Shown in pieces: positions 52,119 to 61,908 of a stretch of DNA of 64,000 nucleotides. Source of the DNA: Paraburkholderia aspalathi (GTDB lineage: Bacteria; Pseudomonadota; Gammaproteobacteria; Burkholderiales; Burkholderiaceae); the NCBI RefSeq assembly GCF_900116445.1, contig NZ_FPBH01000005.1:186001-250000 (forward strand), written 5' to 3'. Position numbers and translations under genes: made by a program. How positions within the stretch are numbered: position 1 is the stretch's first letter; every line of letters starts with the position of its first letter. Below the pieces are notes generated by a model. That model searched no databases. It was not told where the DNA came from and was given only the letters and a program-made list of their open reading frames with translations.

Positions 52119-52394
52119 ATGAATACGCATGCACGTCACGCCGTCACCGCACGCCTGAGCTATGGCGCCGCGGTGAAGTGGTGTGTGGCGCTGGCGTGCG
52201 CGGCTTATGCCTACGGGCTGCTCGAGCCGGCGGCAACGGCACGCGCAAGCCTGGATGCCTGCGTGAACGAAAATCTGGAGCAGCGCGGGAGCGATGACGG
52301 CTCAGCTTCAGCAACGTCCGCAGCACCTACTGCTGAAGAAGAGCGCGAGCAGGCATTCAGCGCGGCCGTCTATGCTTGTTCAACTCAGCCTTAG
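52119..52394 (+). CDS. small exported or membrane-anchored hypothetical protein
   Basis: 91 residues from ATG at 52119, with GGGAGAG nine bases upstream. A hydrophobic N-terminal segment (VKWCVALACAAYAYGLLEPA) is followed by a short acidic part with two Cys (LDACVNENLEQ; YACSTQ), which may pair. No family is recognised. It lies 50 bases upstream of the GNAT gene, same strand, and is divergent from MocR. Confidence 0.55.
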   Translation: MNTHARHAVTARLSYGAAVKWCVALACAAYAYGLLEPAATARASLDACVNENLEQRGSDDGSASATSAAPTAEEEREQAFSAAVYACSTQP

Positions 52395-52444
52395 CGGCCG
52401 CGACGTACTCGCCCTCAACCATCACAACACAAGGAGCCACACCC

Positions 52445-52906
52445 ATGTCCGACGCGATTCAAATCCGCCCCGTCACGCCCGCCGACTTCGACGCGTGGCT
52501 GCCGCTGTGGGACGCCTACAACGCGTTCTACGGCCGCTCGGGTGAAACGGCATTGCCGCGCGAAATCACGCAAGTCACGTGGGGGCGTTTCTTCGACGCT
52601 TACGAGCCAATGCACGCAATGGTCGCCGAACGCAACGGCCAGTTGCTCGGCCTCGTGCACTTCCTGTACCACCGTCACACGACCATGGTTGCACCGACCT
52701 GCTATCTGCAAGATCTCTACACGCTGGAAGCCGAGCGCGGCAAAGGTGTCGGCCGTACGTTGATCGAAGCGGTGTATGCACGGGCTAAGGGCGACGGTTT
52801 GCAACGGGTCTACTGGCAAACGCATGAGACGAATCACACCGCAATGAAGCTGTACGACAAGGTCGCGGACCACTCCGGTTTCGTGGTGTACCGCAAGGCA
52901 TTGTGA
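52445..52906 (+). CDS. GNAT family N-acetyltransferase
   Basis: 153 residues from ATG at 52445 with AAGGAG upstream. IQIRPVTPADFDAWLPLWDAY (first strand and helix), YLQDLYTLEAERGKGVGRTL (acetyl-CoA binding, RGKGVG) and YWQTHETNHTAMKLYDKV fit the family. The substrate is unknown, possibly an amine. It may be regulated by the divergent MocR protein together with the small gene before it. Confidence 0.9.
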   Translation: MSDAIQIRPVTPADFDAWLPLWDAYNAFYGRSGETALPREITQVTWGRFFDAYEPMHAMVAERNGQLLGLVHFLYHRHTTMVAPTCYLQDLYTLEAERGKGVGRTLIEAVYARAKGDGLQRVYWQTHETNHTAMKLYDKVADHSGFVVYRKAL

Positions 52907-52927
52907 CGTTGTGATACAGCGCAGCAG

Positions 52928-52945
52928 GCCCGCCTGACGGGCTTT
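52928..52945 (+). terminator. weak hairpin terminator after the GNAT gene
   Basis: GCCCG (52928-52932), loop CCTGA, CGGGC (52938-52942), followed by only TTT. Short but correctly placed 22 bases after the GNAT stop. The rest of the stretch to 53199 shows no gene and is the upstream region of hscC. Confidence 0.45.
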
Positions 52946-53199
52946 GCGGCCCCGCTTCGCATCCCGTTCTCGCGTCGCCATTCTTGCGCGACCAGACAGC
53001 ACATTCGCATGGCCGGCGGCCGATCCAGCCGGCATGCGTAGCGCATCGCCTTCATCGACGCTCACCGCATTCGTTCCCTTCGCCGCTCAAGTTTGCAGGC
53101 AGCCTGCCGTTATCGCCATTGGACGGAGCGCCATCTGGCTCCCACGCGACCTTGGGCGATCTCCTCACGAAGGGGCGCAAAACGAATCGGAAACTGTAC

Positions 53200-54909
53200 A
53201 TGCCTTCGATCATCGGCATCGATCTTGGAACCACGCATAGTCTTGCGGCCGTCTGGCGCAATAACGAGGCTGCCCTCATCCCGAACGCACTGGGCGATGT
53301 GCTGACGCCGTCGTGCGTCTCGATCGATGACGACGGCTCGATCCTCGTCGGCCGCCCCGCCCATGACCGGTTGCACACACATCCCGAACGCACCGCCGCC
53401 AACTTCAAGCGCTACATGGGCACGAATCGCAACGTGTCGCTCGGCGCACAGACACTGCGTCCTGAAGAACTGTCTTCGCTGGTGCTCAAATCGCTGAAAG
53501 CCGATGCCGAGGCATTCCTCGGCGAAGCGGTAAACGACGCCGTGATCGCCGTGCCCGCCTATTTCAGCGACGCGCAACGCAAAGCCACGCGCATCGCCGG
53601 CGAACTGGCCGGCCTCAATGTGCTGCGCCTCGTCAACGAACCGACCGCGGCCTCGCTCGCGTACGGCGTGCATCAGCGCGACAGCGAACGCAAGTTCCTG
53701 ATCTTCGATCTGGGCGGCGGCACGTTCGACGTCTCCGTGCTCGACTTCTTCGAAGGCGTGATGGAAGTGCGCGCCAGCACGGGCGACAATTTTCTGGGCG
53801 GCGAAGATTTCACGGAAGCGCTCGTCGATCTGTTCTGCCAGCGCAATCGCCTTCAAGGCAAATCGCTTACGCCGATTGCTGCACAACGTCTGCATCAGCA
53901 GGCCGAACGTGCGAAGCGTCTGCTCACGCAGAGCGGCGCCGATAGCGTCACGCTCAAGCTCACGGTCGGCGATAACGAGCATAGCCTCCAACTCGATGCG
54001 GCTGCCGCGGAACGGACTTGCGAGCATCTGCTGCAACGTCTGCGCAAACCGGTCGAGCGAGCGTTGCGCGATTCGAAGATCGCCGTCGATGCGCTCGACG
54101 AAATCATCCTCGTCGGCGGCGCCTCGCGTATGCCGATGGTGCGCAAGCTGGTCTCGAAGATGTTCGGCCGATTGCCCGCCGCGAATCTGAACCCGGATGA
54201 AGTCGTGGCGCTTGGCGCTGCTGTGCAAGCGGGGCTTGTCACGCGGGACGCAGGTCTCGACGAAATGGTGCTGACCGATGTCGCGCCGTATAGCCTCGGC
54301 ATCGATACTGCGATGCAGGTCAGTGCCAATCAATATGTCCCCGGGCACTACTTGCCGATCATCGAGCGCAATACGATCGTGCCGGTGAGCCGCATGCAGC
54401 GCATCTTTACGGTCAGCGACCGTCAGCGCATGTTGAGCATCAAGGTGTTCCAGGGCGAAGCGCGTTTGACCGTCGACAACGTGGCGCTCGGCGAATTCAC
54501 GCTTGAAGTGCCGGTCAAGCCGGCCGGCCAGGCCGGGGCGGATGTACGCTTCACCTACGACGTCAACGGCGTGCTGGAAGTGGAAGCTACTGCGTTTCCC
54601 GGCGGCGTGAAGCGCGCGATGGTGATTGAAGAGAACCCGGGCGTGCTGACGCCGGAAGAAATCGGTGAACGACTCGCGGCCCTGGCTGCGTTGAAGATTC
54701 ATCCGCGCGATCAGTTGGAGAATCGCACGCTGCTCACGCGTGCGGATCGCGTCTACGAGGAAACGCTGGGGGAGCATCGGCAATATCTGGCTGCGCATAT
54801 CGCGCGCTTTCAGTCGCTGCTCGAGCGGCAGAACGCCGAGGAAATCGCCCATGTGCGCAGCGAATTGAGTGCGTTGCTGGATCGCTTCGATGTGCATGTG
54901 ACGTACTGA
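53200..54909 (+). CDS. hscC: HscC-type Hsp70 chaperone
   Basis: 569 residues from ATG at 53200; E. coli HscC has 556. The ATPase motifs are intact: [14 protein letters not shown] (phosphate 1), [27 protein letters not shown] (phosphate 2), [14 protein letters not shown]. The substrate domain is short and lacks the DnaK C-terminal tail. HscC is a specialised Hsp70 with its own J-proteins. The next gene, seven bases after the stop, is such a J-protein, so the two form a dedicated pair. Upstream in-frame codons to 52984 have no Hsp70 homology. Confidence 0.93.
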   Translation: MPSIIGIDLGTTHSLAAVWRNNEAALIPNALGDVLTPSCVSIDDDGSILVGRPAHDRLHTHPERTAANFKRYMGTNRNVSLGAQTLRPEELSSLVLKSLKADAEAFLGEAVNDAVIAVPAYFSDAQRKATRIAGELAGLNVLRLVNEPTAASLAYGVHQRDSERKFLIFDLGGGTFDVSVLDFFEGVMEVRASTGDNFLGGEDFTEALVDLFCQRNRLQGKSLTPIAAQRLHQQAERAKRLLTQSGADSVTLKLTVGDNEHSLQLDAAAAERTCEHLLQRLRKPVERALRDSKIAVDALDEIILVGGASRMPMVRKLVSKMFGRLPAANLNPDEVVALGAAVQAGLVTRDAGLDEMVLTDVAPYSLGIDTAMQVSANQYVPGHYLPIIERNTIVPVSRMQRIFTVSDRQRMLSIKVFQGEARLTVDNVALGEFTLEVPVKPAGQAGADVRFTYDVNGVLEVEATAFPGGVKRAMVIEENPGVLTPEEIGERLAALAALKIHPRDQLENRTLLTRADRVYEETLGEHRQYLAAHIARFQSLLERQNAEEIAHVRSELSALLDRFDVHVTY

Positions 54910-54915
54910 CCGGCT

Positions 54916-56580
54916 ATGGATACGACTTCTGCCCACCACTGGCCGTGGGACGTACTCGGCCTTGCGGCAAACGCCGACGAGCGGACCGTGCGCCGCGCTT
55001 ATGCGCGTCTCTTGAAACAGCAACGCCCGGATGAAGATGCTGAGGCGTTTCAGCGGCTTCGGTACGCGTATGAGTCGGCTTTGCAGATGGCGAGCGGCGG
55101 TGCTGCGGGGACCATAGCCGCGGTGTCGGCTTCGGTACCGGTGCCTGTGTCGGTACCCAGTCCGCCACCTGAGGCTCACCACCTTCCCGAACACGACGCC
55201 TTCGAAAGCGCCGTGCAGTTGTGGCAGCACTTCGTCTTGCAACGGGATCAGCTCGAGTCGCGTCGTTCGCTGCAGGATCTATTCGCAGCCGTCGTCAATA
55301 TTCAGATGCGCGACGAACTCGAATGGCAGGCGCTGGTTCATTGTCTGAACGAGGATTCGCCGGCCACGCTGCGCATGAACCTGAGTGCGGTCCTGGGATG
55401 GCGGGACAACGCCGCGCATCTGCGGCGGCGCAACGCGGCCATCGCAACCCTCGCGCTAGACCGCGTATTCGCCGACGAGGACTACAACGCGCTACGCTTG
55501 CGCTTCACGAATGCGATGGCGCTGCTCGAAGGGCCTCAACCTCCGTTGGCGGCCGGTGCACACGCACTGCTGCGCGCTGGCGTGCGAACCGAGATGGAGC
55601 AGTTATTGACCGCGCTCGCTCGTTATCATCCGAACGTCGTGCGCCTGCGGCTCGACAGCGAGAAGGTCGAATTCTGGACCCGCTGCCTGTCGTTTCGGAT
55701 TGGCGCAGGACGCCTGTTCGGGCCGGCGCTCGCGCTGAGCGCCTGGTGCGGCTTGCTGTTCGCCAACGCGTCAATGAACCTGAATAGCAATCGGTGGTTC
55801 GATCAATGGACGCCTGCTCAGCTGGCTGTGCTTCTGGCCACGCTGATGGTGACGCTGGTCACCAGCGCCGCGACAACTGTGCTGCTGTCCGAACCGCAGC
55901 AACAGCGGCTGCGGACGCTGCGCTCGATTGGCTGGCTGCGTTACGGATGGATTCCTGTGTGGCTTGGCGCGACCGCCGCCGCGTTATGCGACGCAGGTAG
56001 CGGGCGCTTGACGTCGATCGCAATGAACACACTTGGGATCTGCACGATGTGGGCCGCGCTGATCTATGGATGGCCGCGCATCAAACAACTCGCGATCCTC
56101 GCCGCCGTGGGCGCGATCGGGTTCGGCTTCGCCGGCCATTGGCTCTCCACCGACCCTCGCGCGTGGCAGATGCCGTTCGCGCACGGCGCGCTGTTCGCTT
56201 TTTTCTTCTCTTTTGCGCAACAGGAGTGTCGCGGCTGGCTCGCACGTCGGCCGCGCCTTGCGTGGTTTGTAGCGACGATGTGGTTTGCGGGCTTCGCCAC
56301 GTTGATCGTTTTGCTGTTGCAACGGGAAGAGCGTTCGACGCAATTTGCGTGGGCGATTTTTACGGTAATGGCGGCGACGGGTGGAGTGTTGGCGACGACG
56401 CGTTGGAGCGATTTGCGCGGGGCCGTGCCGCCCTTTTTCCGTGGCTATGTACACCTCGTCTGGTTGGCGATTGCACTCTCCAAGCCGGACATCATCGCTT
56501 GCGTGAGCGCGGGATTGATGAGTGTCTGGATTATTGAGGAGCTGAAACAACGACGTCTATCGCACCGGACGGCGCTTTAA
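54916..56580 (+). CDS. membrane-bound J-domain co-chaperone of HscC
   Basis: 554 residues. An N-terminal J-domain is seen at residues 8-58 (WPWDVLGLAANADERTVRRAYARLL, AFQRLRYAYESAL). The usual HPD motif is RPD (Arg37-Pro38-Asp39). A Val/Pro-rich linker and a cytoplasmic domain follow, then six to eight membrane helices from about residue 255 on. It resembles E. coli DjlB/DjlC (partners of HscC) in the J-domain, but has a larger membrane part. It starts six bases after the hscC stop, so the two are co-translated. It probably recruits HscC to the inner membrane. Confidence 0.85.
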   Translation: MDTTSAHHWPWDVLGLAANADERTVRRAYARLLKQQRPDEDAEAFQRLRYAYESALQMASGGAAGTIAAVSASVPVPVSVPSPPPEAHHLPEHDAFESAVQLWQHFVLQRDQLESRRSLQDLFAAVVNIQMRDELEWQALVHCLNEDSPATLRMNLSAVLGWRDNAAHLRRRNAAIATLALDRVFADEDYNALRLRFTNAMALLEGPQPPLAAGAHALLRAGVRTEMEQLLTALARYHPNVVRLRLDSEKVEFWTRCLSFRIGAGRLFGPALALSAWCGLLFANASMNLNSNRWFDQWTPAQLAVLLATLMVTLVTSAATTVLLSEPQQQRLRTLRSIGWLRYGWIPVWLGATAAALCDAGSGRLTSIAMNTLGICTMWAALIYGWPRIKQLAILAAVGAIGFGFAGHWLSTDPRAWQMPFAHGALFAFFFSFAQQECRGWLARRPRLAWFVATMWFAGFATLIVLLLQREERSTQFAWAIFTVMAATGGVLATTRWSDLRGAVPPFFRGYVHLVWLAIALSKPDIIACVSAGLMSVWIIEELKQRRLSHRTAL

Positions 56581-56602
56581 AGTCACGTCCAAAGGGCGAT
56601 CC

Positions 56603-56635
56603 AAAAACAAAGGGCACACCACCCAGTGCGCCCTT
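56603..56635 (-). terminator. intrinsic terminator of the catabolic operon (minus strand)
   Basis: On the minus strand AAGGGCGCAC and GTGTGCCCTT pair over ten bases (one G-U) around TGGGTG and are followed by TGTTTTTGG. It lies 64 bases after the MFS gene stop at 56699, at the end of the minus-strand operon. The plus-strand hairpin has an A-C mismatch but could also help end the hscC transcript. Confidence 0.7.
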
Positions 56636-56698
56636 CGCCCTCCTGCCATTGCGGTACAACATCAACCGCCCACCAAACCCATCACACGCCAAAAGGCA

Positions 56699-58102
56699 TC
56701 AAGCCTCGAGCTGCTCCAGCACCTTCCCCTTGGTCTCAATTCCAAGAAAGTGCACCGCGATCGCCGCAATGAACGGCACAGCCGCGAGAATATAGAACGC
56801 CACTTCCAGGTTGCCGCCGATCATCGTCTTCGACACGATCGCCGGCGCGAAAATCGCCGCTACCTTCAGCCACGCGCCGCCCACACCGCAGCCCATCGCA
56901 CGGATACTCGTTGGATACAGCTCCGGCGTGTACACATAAGCCGTGATAAAGCCGCAAGCAAGGAACCCGAGCGAGAAGGCGCAACACGTCGCCACCACAT
57001 ACACCGACGAATTGTGGAACACACCCGCCAGCAGCAACGACAACGCACACGCCACGAACGACAAATTGATGATCGGTTTACGCCCCACCTTATCGACCAG
57101 CAACGCACAGGTCAGCGAACCCACCACGCCCAGCACCGAAGCCGCCACCGCCAGATTCAACGCCAACTGCAGCGGCGCGTGATAAACCGTGCGATAGATC
57201 GTCGGCAGCCAGGTCGACAGACCGTACTGAATGAAGCCGCACGTAATCCACAGCATCGCGACCGCCATCGTGCGCTTCAGATACGCCGGCCCGAACAGAT
57301 CGCTCATGCGGCGCTTCGGATGGCGATTGGCCATCGCGTCAAACTCGGCCGCATTGGCAACCGGCGGAAGCGGACCTTTCACCGCGCGTTCGAAAGCATG
57401 CACCGCCGTATCGGCATCGGCCATCCGTTCGCGTTCGGCCAGCCAACGCGGCGATTCCGGCACCAGTTTCCGCAGCACGAAGAACAGAATCAACGGCATA
57501 CCGCCGATGAAGTACATCGCCTGCCAACCGAAACGCGGCACGATCCACGCACCCAACGCGTTCGATGCGAGCAAGCCAACTGGAAAAACGATTTCATACA
57601 AGAGCACGAAACGTCCACGGCCATGCGCGCGGCTGATCTCGTTGATATAGGTCGCGGCCACCGGCAATTCGCCACCCAGCCCGAGCCCCTGAATCACACG
57701 CAACACGACAAACGCCGCAAAGGTCGGCGCAAAGCCGCACGCAATACTCGTAATGCCGATGATCCCGGAGCTCAACGCAATAGCCTTCACACGGCCTTTG
57801 CGTTCCGCGTACCAGGGGAACACGAACGCGCCGATCAACTGGCCGACCGAGCCGGAGCCGATCAGGAAGCCAATTTCCCACGGCGTCAGATGCCACTTCG
57901 CAATCAGGATTGGCAGCGTGGCCGCAATTGCGATCACGTCGAAACCGTCGAAGAACGTCGCGAGACCGATCAGTATGCGCGCGCGCACCTGCATCGCATT
58001 CTTCGGCAAGCGCTCGAGACGCGCGATGATCGAGCCCCGGGTCACGGGGCCTGAGACACCGGCGCTGCTGCGGTCCCCCATGGTGTTGTCGATGGTTCTC
58101 AT
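56699..58102 (-). CDS. MFS transporter, aromatic-acid/sugar-type
   Basis: 467 residues from ATG at 58102; a TTG at 58135 is possible but less likely. Twelve membrane helices. The loop motifs between helices 2-3 and 8-9 are WYAERKGRVKAIALS and LLVDKVGRKPIINL (GxxxDRxGRR type), and the first helix reads IGLATFFDGFDVIAIAATLP, as in the aromatic-acid:proton symporter group. It is last in the operon with catabolic enzymes and probably takes up their substrate. Confidence 0.88.
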   Translation of the reverse strand: MRTIDNTMGDRSSAGVSGPVTRGSIIARLERLPKNAMQVRARILIGLATFFDGFDVIAIAATLPILIAKWHLTPWEIGFLIGSGSVGQLIGAFVFPWYAERKGRVKAIALSSGIIGITSIACGFAPTFAAFVVLRVIQGLGLGGELPVAATYINEISRAHGRGRFVLLYEIVFPVGLLASNALGAWIVPRFGWQAMYFIGGMPLILFFVLRKLVPESPRWLAERERMADADTAVHAFERAVKGPLPPVANAAEFDAMANRHPKRRMSDLFGPAYLKRTMAVAMLWITCGFIQYGLSTWLPTIYRTVYHAPLQLALNLAVAASVLGVVGSLTCALLVDKVGRKPIINLSFVACALSLLLAGVFHNSSVYVVATCCAFSLGFLACGFITAYVYTPELYPTSIRAMGCGVGGAWLKVAAIFAPAIVSKTMIGGNLEVAFYILAAVPFIAAIAVHFLGIETKGKVLEQLEA

Positions 58103-58127
58103 GCCGTGGTGCCGTCCGTAGGTGTGG

Positions 58128-59393
58128 TTAGGCAAGCGCCGTTGAGGCGTCGGTCAGGGTGGCAAGGTCGATAGTCCGGCCCTGGTTCATCCATTTGCGC
58201 GACAGTTTCAGTTCGCGCGGCGTGTTGATGGCGATGACACCGCGAATCGCGCTGTCTTCCAGATGAAAGAGCGTGGCGCGTTTGCCAGGCAAATCGCCGC
58301 GTACAGCGAGCTGCGCATCGCCCGGAATGTCGCCGAGGATTTGCAGATTGACGTCGTATTGATCGGACCAGAACCACGGAATGTCCGCGTACGGTTCAAA
58401 CTTGCCGAGTAAGGCTTTTGCCGTCGAGATCGCCTGGTTTTGCGCGTTGGCCCACGATTCCAACCGCACGCGGCGCTTCAACCAGGCACTCGGATGGTTC
58501 GCCACGTCACCGCAAGCGAAGATGCGCGGGTCATCGGTCGCGCCGAAATGATCGACGACAATGCCGTCTTCCACCTTGATGCCCGCCGCTTCCGCCAGTG
58601 CCGTATGCGGCGTGAGGCCGATGCCGGCGACGGCGAAGTCGGCGTCCAATGAGGAACCGTTAGCGAACGTTGCGCGGATACGGTTGGCGTCGTTCGGATG
58701 ATCAGCAATCGACACGAGCGATGCATTCAACCGCACATCCACGCCGTTCGCACGATGCAGTTGCAACAGGAAATCCGACACCATCGGCGGCAGCGAGCGG
58801 GCGCACAGACGTGGCGCGCCCTCCACTACCGTCGCGTCCACACCGAGCTTGCGCGCAGTAGCTGCGACTTCGAGACCGATCCACCCGCCGCCAACCACCA
58901 GCACGCGCTTGCTTGCGCGCAGACGTTCGCCGAGAACGACCGCTTCATCGAGCGTACGCAAATAGGTAATGTGCGAGGTCTTCACCAGCGCGTCCGGCAA
59001 ACGACGCGCTGCGCCGCCGGTTGCAATCACGAGGCGGTCGTATTGCACTTCACGGCCCGACTGCGTGCGCACGATGCGCTGTTCACGATCGATCGACGTC
59101 GCGCAATCCGGTTGCCATGCTTCGACATTCAGCGCGTCGAAATCGTCAGGCTTCACGAGGCGCACGGTTTCGATATCGGCTTCACCGGAGAGCACGGCCT
59201 TCGACAGCGGCGGGCGCTCGTACGGCAAATGGATCTCATCGGCGATCATCACCAGGCGGCCATCGAAGCCTTCCTTGCGCAACGTCTTCACGACCCAACC
59301 CGCCGCCTGGCCACCGCCGATCACGACGATCGTGCGCGGCGCTTCGAGTCCGGCGTGTGCAGCTTGAGCCTTTTCAGCAGCAGCGTCAGTCAT
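58128..59393 (-). CDS. FAD-dependent ferredoxin reductase (rhodocoxin/putidaredoxin reductase-like)
   Basis: 421 residues. FAD motif TIVVIGGGQAAGWVVKTLRKEGF (about 21-43), NAD(P)H motif VLVVGGGWIGLEVAATARKLG, and IFACGDVANHP typical of oxygenase-coupled reductases; LPYERPPLSKAVLSG is the family signature after the first strand. It would pass electrons from NADH to a ferredoxin of a Rieske dioxygenase or P450. No such oxygenase lies in this part of the window, so it is expected upstream beyond 64000. The ATG at 59393 overlaps the end of the dioxygenase gene by eight bases. Confidence 0.9.
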   Translation of the reverse strand: MTDAAAEKAQAAHAGLEAPRTIVVIGGGQAAGWVVKTLRKEGFDGRLVMIADEIHLPYERPPLSKAVLSGEADIETVRLVKPDDFDALNVEAWQPDCATSIDREQRIVRTQSGREVQYDRLVIATGGAARRLPDALVKTSHITYLRTLDEAVVLGERLRASKRVLVVGGGWIGLEVAATARKLGVDATVVEGAPRLCARSLPPMVSDFLLQLHRANGVDVRLNASLVSIADHPNDANRIRATFANGSSLDADFAVAGIGLTPHTALAEAAGIKVEDGIVVDHFGATDDPRIFACGDVANHPSAWLKRRVRLESWANAQNQAISTAKALLGKFEPYADIPWFWSDQYDVNLQILGDIPGDAQLAVRGDLPGKRATLFHLEDSAIRGVIAINTPRELKLSRKWMNQGRTIDLATLTDASTALA

Positions 59394-60351
59394 TTTTCCG
59401 CTCCGTCATGAACTTGCCTTCCGGCGCCTTCGCGTTTTTCTGGCGACGTGTATTGCCGTCGATGCCGCCGTCGATCGCCCATTCGGCGAACACCGTCGGA
59501 CCCGGTTCGAAATCGCGCGGCTGCCATTCGGGCGTGAGCTGGTCTTCGTCGGCGTAGTACTCGATCAGACCGCCGGCCGGATTCTGGAAGTACCAGAAGT
59601 ACGCCGACGACACCGGATGACGTCCCGGACCGAGTTGCGTATCCCAACCGCAGCGGCTGATATGCATGCCGCCGCCAAACACTTCGTGGATATCGCGCAC
59701 GGTGAACGCGACGTGATTCAGGCCGCGCTTACCACCGGGCAAAGCCAGCAGGAAAATGTCGTGATGGCCACCGTGCGGTGCGCAGCGCATGAACGCGCCA
59801 CGGCCCGGATAGCGGTCCGACATTTCGAAGCCGAGCAGCTCCTGGTAGAACTTCTCCTGTGCCGCGAGTTGGTTCGTGAAGAACACCACGTGGCCGACTT
59901 CAACCGGTTCAGCACGTTCGTAAATCGGCGACGGTTGATCGACGCGCAACGTCTGGCCCCACACGTTCGACGGCGAACCGTGAATGTCGAGCGCACGCTT
60001 GCGAGTCACTTCAACGCGAATCGCCATGCCGTTCGGGTCGATACAACCCACAGCGTCTTCCGTTTCGAAGTGGCCTGGCTGACCGGCAAAACGGCCGCGC
60101 AGTTCGTCGAGTTCCGCTTTCGTTGCCACGCCCCAGGTCACTTCACGCAGCGTCGGACCTTCTTCGAATGCGGGCGGCAGCGACGGGTCGGTTGCATCGA
60201 CGACGAGAATCGTGCAGCCGTTCAGTGTTTCAAAACGTGCGTGCGTTTCGTCATGCGCGACTTCTTTCAAACCCCAGTCCGCGAAAAAGCGGCGACAGGT
60301 GGCGAGATCCGTCACGCCGTAAATAATCTGTTCAATGCCGAGAATCGTCAT
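59386..60351 (-). CDS. VOC-family extradiol dioxygenase-like protein
   Basis: 321 residues from ATG at 60351 with AGAGG upstream; long in-frame sequence before it overlaps the aldehyde dehydrogenase gene and is not coding. Two VOC modules: IEQIIYGVTDLATCRRFF (start) and EVGHVVFFTNQLAAQEKFY (about 150). Iron ligands are expected at His in EVGHVVFF, His in GLNHVAFTV and Glu in GGLIEYYADED, as in biphenyl-diol 1,2-dioxygenases. The C-terminal 40 residues are charged. Role: ring cleavage of a catechol-like intermediate, substrate unknown. Confidence 0.85.
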   Translation of the reverse strand: MTILGIEQIIYGVTDLATCRRFFADWGLKEVAHDETHARFETLNGCTILVVDATDPSLPPAFEEGPTLREVTWGVATKAELDELRGRFAGQPGHFETEDAVGCIDPNGMAIRVEVTRKRALDIHGSPSNVWGQTLRVDQPSPIYERAEPVEVGHVVFFTNQLAAQEKFYQELLGFEMSDRYPGRGAFMRCAPHGGHHDIFLLALPGGKRGLNHVAFTVRDIHEVFGGGMHISRCGWDTQLGPGRHPVSSAYFWYFQNPAGGLIEYYADEDQLTPEWQPRDFEPGPTVFAEWAIDGGIDGNTRRQKNAKAPEGKFMTERKND

Positions 60352-60377
60352 AACGTGCCTCTTGCGTATTTCGCGTA

Positions 60378-61868
60378 TTAGTTCGCCCACGCCAGCGGCG
60401 CGTCGTTCAAGCCCCAGTAGAGGCTCTTCTGCTGCATGTATTCGCGGATGCCGAGTCGGCCTTTCTCGCGTCCCATGCCGCTCTCTTTCCAGCCGCTGAA
60501 CGGCGTCGATATCGAGAACAGCTTGTAGGTGTTGATCCATACGGTGCCGGTTTCGAGCGCGCGGGCGATGCGGTAGGCGCGTTTGTAATCGCGCGTCCAG
60601 ATGCCGGCGGCGAGACCGAACACACTGTGGTTGGCTTCTTTCAGCAGCGATGCTTCGTCGTCGAACGGCATGGCGACCAGCACCGGGCCGAAGATTTCTT
60701 CCTGGCAGATGCGGGCGTCGTTCGTGAGACCTTCGAGGATCGTCGGCTGAAAATAGGTGCCTGCTTCGCGGCCATCGCCGACCGGGCGTTCGCCGCCGCA
60801 CAGCAAGCGACCGCCCTCCTCCAGACCCAATGCGACGTAACGTTCGACGGTTTCACGATGTGCGGCAGTGATCAGCGGACCCATCTGCGTTTCAGTACGC
60901 GACGGATCGCCGACGCGCAGCTTGCGCGCACCTTCCGCGAGCCGCTTCATGAACGCGTCGTAAATCGAGCGTTGCACGAACAGGCGCGAGCCCGCGATAC
61001 ATGCTTCTCCCGACGAACTGAAAATGCCGTACAGCACGCCGTTCACTGCATGATCCAGGTCGGCATCATCGAACACGATGGTCGGCGATTTGCCGCCGAG
61101 TTCGAGCGACACGGGCATCAGCTTGTCCGCAGCAATGCGTGCGATGCCACGGCCCACTTCGGTGCCGCCCGTGAACGACACTTTCTTCACCAATGGATGG
61201 CGCACCAGCACGTCGCCGATCACCGAGCCTTTGCCCGGCACCACGCTTAGAACACCCTTCGGCACACCCGCTTCTTCGCAAATACGAGCCAACGCCAGCG
61301 AAACCAACGGAGTGACTTCGGCCGGCTTCAGTACCACCGCGTTACCGCCTGCCAACGCCGGAGCCAGCTTCTGCGCATCCGATGCAATCGGCGAATTCCA
61401 CGGCGTAATCGCCGCGATCACACCGATCGGCTCGTAAATGCTCATCGTCAGATAATCGCCACGCGAGGGGGTCACTTCTTCGTCGAGCGTTTCAAGGCAG
61501 GCCGCGAAATAGCGGAAGGTGTTCGCAGCACTCGCCACCAGCACGCGCGTTTCGTTGATCGGCTTACCGTTGTCACGACGCTGCAGTTGCGCAAGCGCTT
61601 CGTGGCGCGCCATGATCAGATCCGCGATGCGATACAGAGTCAGCGCGCGTTGATGCGGCTTCAAACCCGACCAATCCGCGCGCCGCCATGCGATATCCGC
61701 GGCTTCCACGGCTTCGCGGGCGTCGTCGGCATTTGCTGTGGAGATTTCCATGTTGACCGACTGATCCGCCGGATACAGGCTTTTGTACGGGTTGCCACGC
61801 CCTTGCCGCCATTCGCCGCCGATGAAAATATCGCCGGTGGGCACGAGGCTGGTATCGAAGTGAGTCAT
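60378..61868 (-). CDS. NAD(P)-dependent aldehyde dehydrogenase
   Basis: 496 residues, the normal length. The catalytic Glu lies in VSLELGGKSPTIVFDDAD (about 255) and the catalytic Cys in FSSSGEACIAGSRLFVQ (about 290); PWNSPIASDAQKLAPALAGG and FTGGTEVGRGIA line the cofactor pocket. It resembles the betaine/hydroxymuconic semialdehyde type. In this operon it may oxidise the aldehyde made by ring cleavage or by the thiamine enzyme. The gene lies 26 bases upstream of the dioxygenase gene. Confidence 0.92.
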   Translation of the reverse strand: MTHFDTSLVPTGDIFIGGEWRQGRGNPYKSLYPADQSVNMEISTANADDAREAVEAADIAWRRADWSGLKPHQRALTLYRIADLIMARHEALAQLQRRDNGKPINETRVLVASAANTFRYFAACLETLDEEVTPSRGDYLTMSIYEPIGVIAAITPWNSPIASDAQKLAPALAGGNAVVLKPAEVTPLVSLALARICEEAGVPKGVLSVVPGKGSVIGDVLVRHPLVKKVSFTGGTEVGRGIARIAADKLMPVSLELGGKSPTIVFDDADLDHAVNGVLYGIFSSSGEACIAGSRLFVQRSIYDAFMKRLAEGARKLRVGDPSRTETQMGPLITAAHRETVERYVALGLEEGGRLLCGGERPVGDGREAGTYFQPTILEGLTNDARICQEEIFGPVLVAMPFDDEASLLKEANHSVFGLAAGIWTRDYKRAYRIARALETGTVWINTYKLFSISTPFSGWKESGMGREKGRLGIREYMQQKSLYWGLNDAPLAWAN

Positions 61869-61908
61869 GTCGGTCGTTCCGGTTTGCTTCAGCTAATCAG
61901 CGAATGTC

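Noticed and set aside
53110..55242. 710-codon open frame antisense to hscC
   Set aside because: No ribosome-binding site or domain; the Hsp70 gene on the plus strand explains the lack of stops.
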